Assembly (NCBI GenBank): GCA_002085115.1
Contig: MZGQ01000018.1
Location: 1 to 33,320 of the forward strand
Reading direction: 5' to 3'
DNA length: 33,320 nt
From: Desulfococcus sp. 4484_241
Lineage (GTDB): Bacteria; Desulfobacterota; Desulfobacteria; Desulfobacterales; Desulfosudaceae
Part shown: in pieces, positions 32,950-33,320 of the stretch
How positions within the stretch are numbered: position 1 is the stretch's first letter
How the letters are laid out: every line of letters begins with the position of its first letter
Translations under genes and position numbers: made by a program
The notes under the pieces: generated by a model
Told to the model about the DNA's origin: nothing
What the model saw: the letters and a program-made list of their open reading frames with translations, nothing else
The model's database searches: none

Positions 32950-33320
32950 GTGAAGGAAAAACATTACTGCCCTTTTTGCGGGCAGCCGTTGCAAAAAAAG
33001 TTTCATGAAGGCCGGAAGCGTCTTTTCTGCGCATTTTGCAACGCGCCTGTATATGAAAACCCTGTCCCCGCCACTGCGGTGGTTGTTGCAGACAAACAAA
33101 AAAACATACTCCTTGTAAAACGGGACGTCGAGCCCAAAAAGGGGGAATGGGGACTTCCGGGTGGTTTCATGGAACTTGATGAAACTCCTGAAAAATGCGC
33201 CATGCGGGAGCTGTCGGAAGAGACCGGGATATCAGGCGTAATCGAAACCCTTCTTGGGATAGAAACGAGCGAAAGCAAAACCTATGGGACGGTTATAGTG
33301 ATCGGATTTCTGGTAACATC
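32950..33320 (+). CDS. zinc-ribbon NUDIX hydrolase (5' part, cut by window end)
   Basis: The frame is open from GTG 32950 to the window edge (123 codons). A zinc ribbon with Cys7, Cys10, Cys27 and Cys30 (CPFC and CAFC) precedes a complete Nudix box at 72-94: Gly72, Glu78, Arg86-Glu87, Glu90-Glu91, Gly93. NUDIX enzymes hydrolyse nucleoside diphosphates linked to another group; zinc-ribbon forms include NADH pyrophosphatase-like and ADP-ribose pyrophosphatase-like enzymes, which this partial sequence cannot tell apart. No strong ribosome-binding site precedes the GTG, which lies 15 bases after the aldolase stop and may depend on coupling. Confidence 0.85.
   Translation, partial: MKEKHYCPFCGQPLQKKFHEGRKRLFCAFCNAPVYENPVPATAVVVADKQKNILLVKRDVEPKKGEWGLPGGFMELDETPEKCAMRELSEETGISGVIETLLGIETSESKTYGTVIVIGFLVT

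Noticed and set aside
1-33320. CRISPR arrays, tRNA and rRNA genes, phage genes
   Set aside because: Looked for regularly spaced short repeats, cloverleaf-like segments and phage structural or integrase proteins; none was seen.

Overview
The window looks like a chromosomal segment of a Gram-negative, chemotactic and probably anaerobic bacterium, most likely Desulfobacterota (a Deltaproteobacteria-like lineage). The reasons are a CheA carrying extra CheW and receiver domains, a huge multi-PAS hybrid kinase, a Na+-translocating decarboxylase beta subunit, a DUF4070-type B12/radical SAM protein, a DUF4124 protein and an RND tripartite pump. This is inference from gene content; the window has no rRNA or other taxonomic marker. 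No tRNA, rRNA, CRISPR array, transposase or integrase gene was seen.

Layout. 1-6175: the last codons of a possible upstream gene, then a chemotaxis operon cheA-cheW-cheB-cheR on the + strand. 6176-7379: a non-coding or poorly coding stretch with dispersed repeats, perfect hairpins and one AT-rich small ORF. 7380-10006: a B12/radical SAM enzyme overlapping a metallo-beta-lactamase-fold protein. 10237-11736: a GT2 glycosyltransferase and a PlsC-type acyltransferase whose junction carries an exact 49-bp tandem duplication. 11872-16218: a 1448-residue membrane hybrid histidine kinase (six PAS, GAF, HisKA, HATPase, REC). 16219-16653: repeats inserted between two exact 57-bp copies of the kinase gene's 3' end. 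16654-20583 (-): hrpA. 20584-22171: more repeats, an integron attC-like site, and a low-GC gene for a uracil-DNA-glycosylase-like protein. 22172-28748 (-): a SET-domain protein behind an outer-membrane factor / membrane fusion protein / RND permease operon. 29293-30879: a small membrane protein plus OadB/GcdB-type beta subunit. 31021-33320: a DUF4124 periplasmic protein, a class II fructose-bisphosphate aldolase, and the start of a zinc-ribbon NUDIX hydrolase cut by the window end.

How the genes work together. CheA, CheW, CheB and CheR form most of one chemosensory pathway; receptors and a free CheY are not in the window. The three pump genes encode one envelope-spanning exporter, read from a strong-looking promoter with a palindrome between its -35 and -10 boxes. 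The two decarboxylase-type membrane proteins need a carboxyltransferase and biotin carrier encoded elsewhere.

The most unusual material is not a new multi-gene system but the repeat architecture: two dispersed repeat families (A and B below) recur between 6.2 and 22.1 kb, flank hrpA, fill the duplicated 57-bp junction, and lie near an attC-like site. I did not find convincing evidence for an undescribed multi-gene system.
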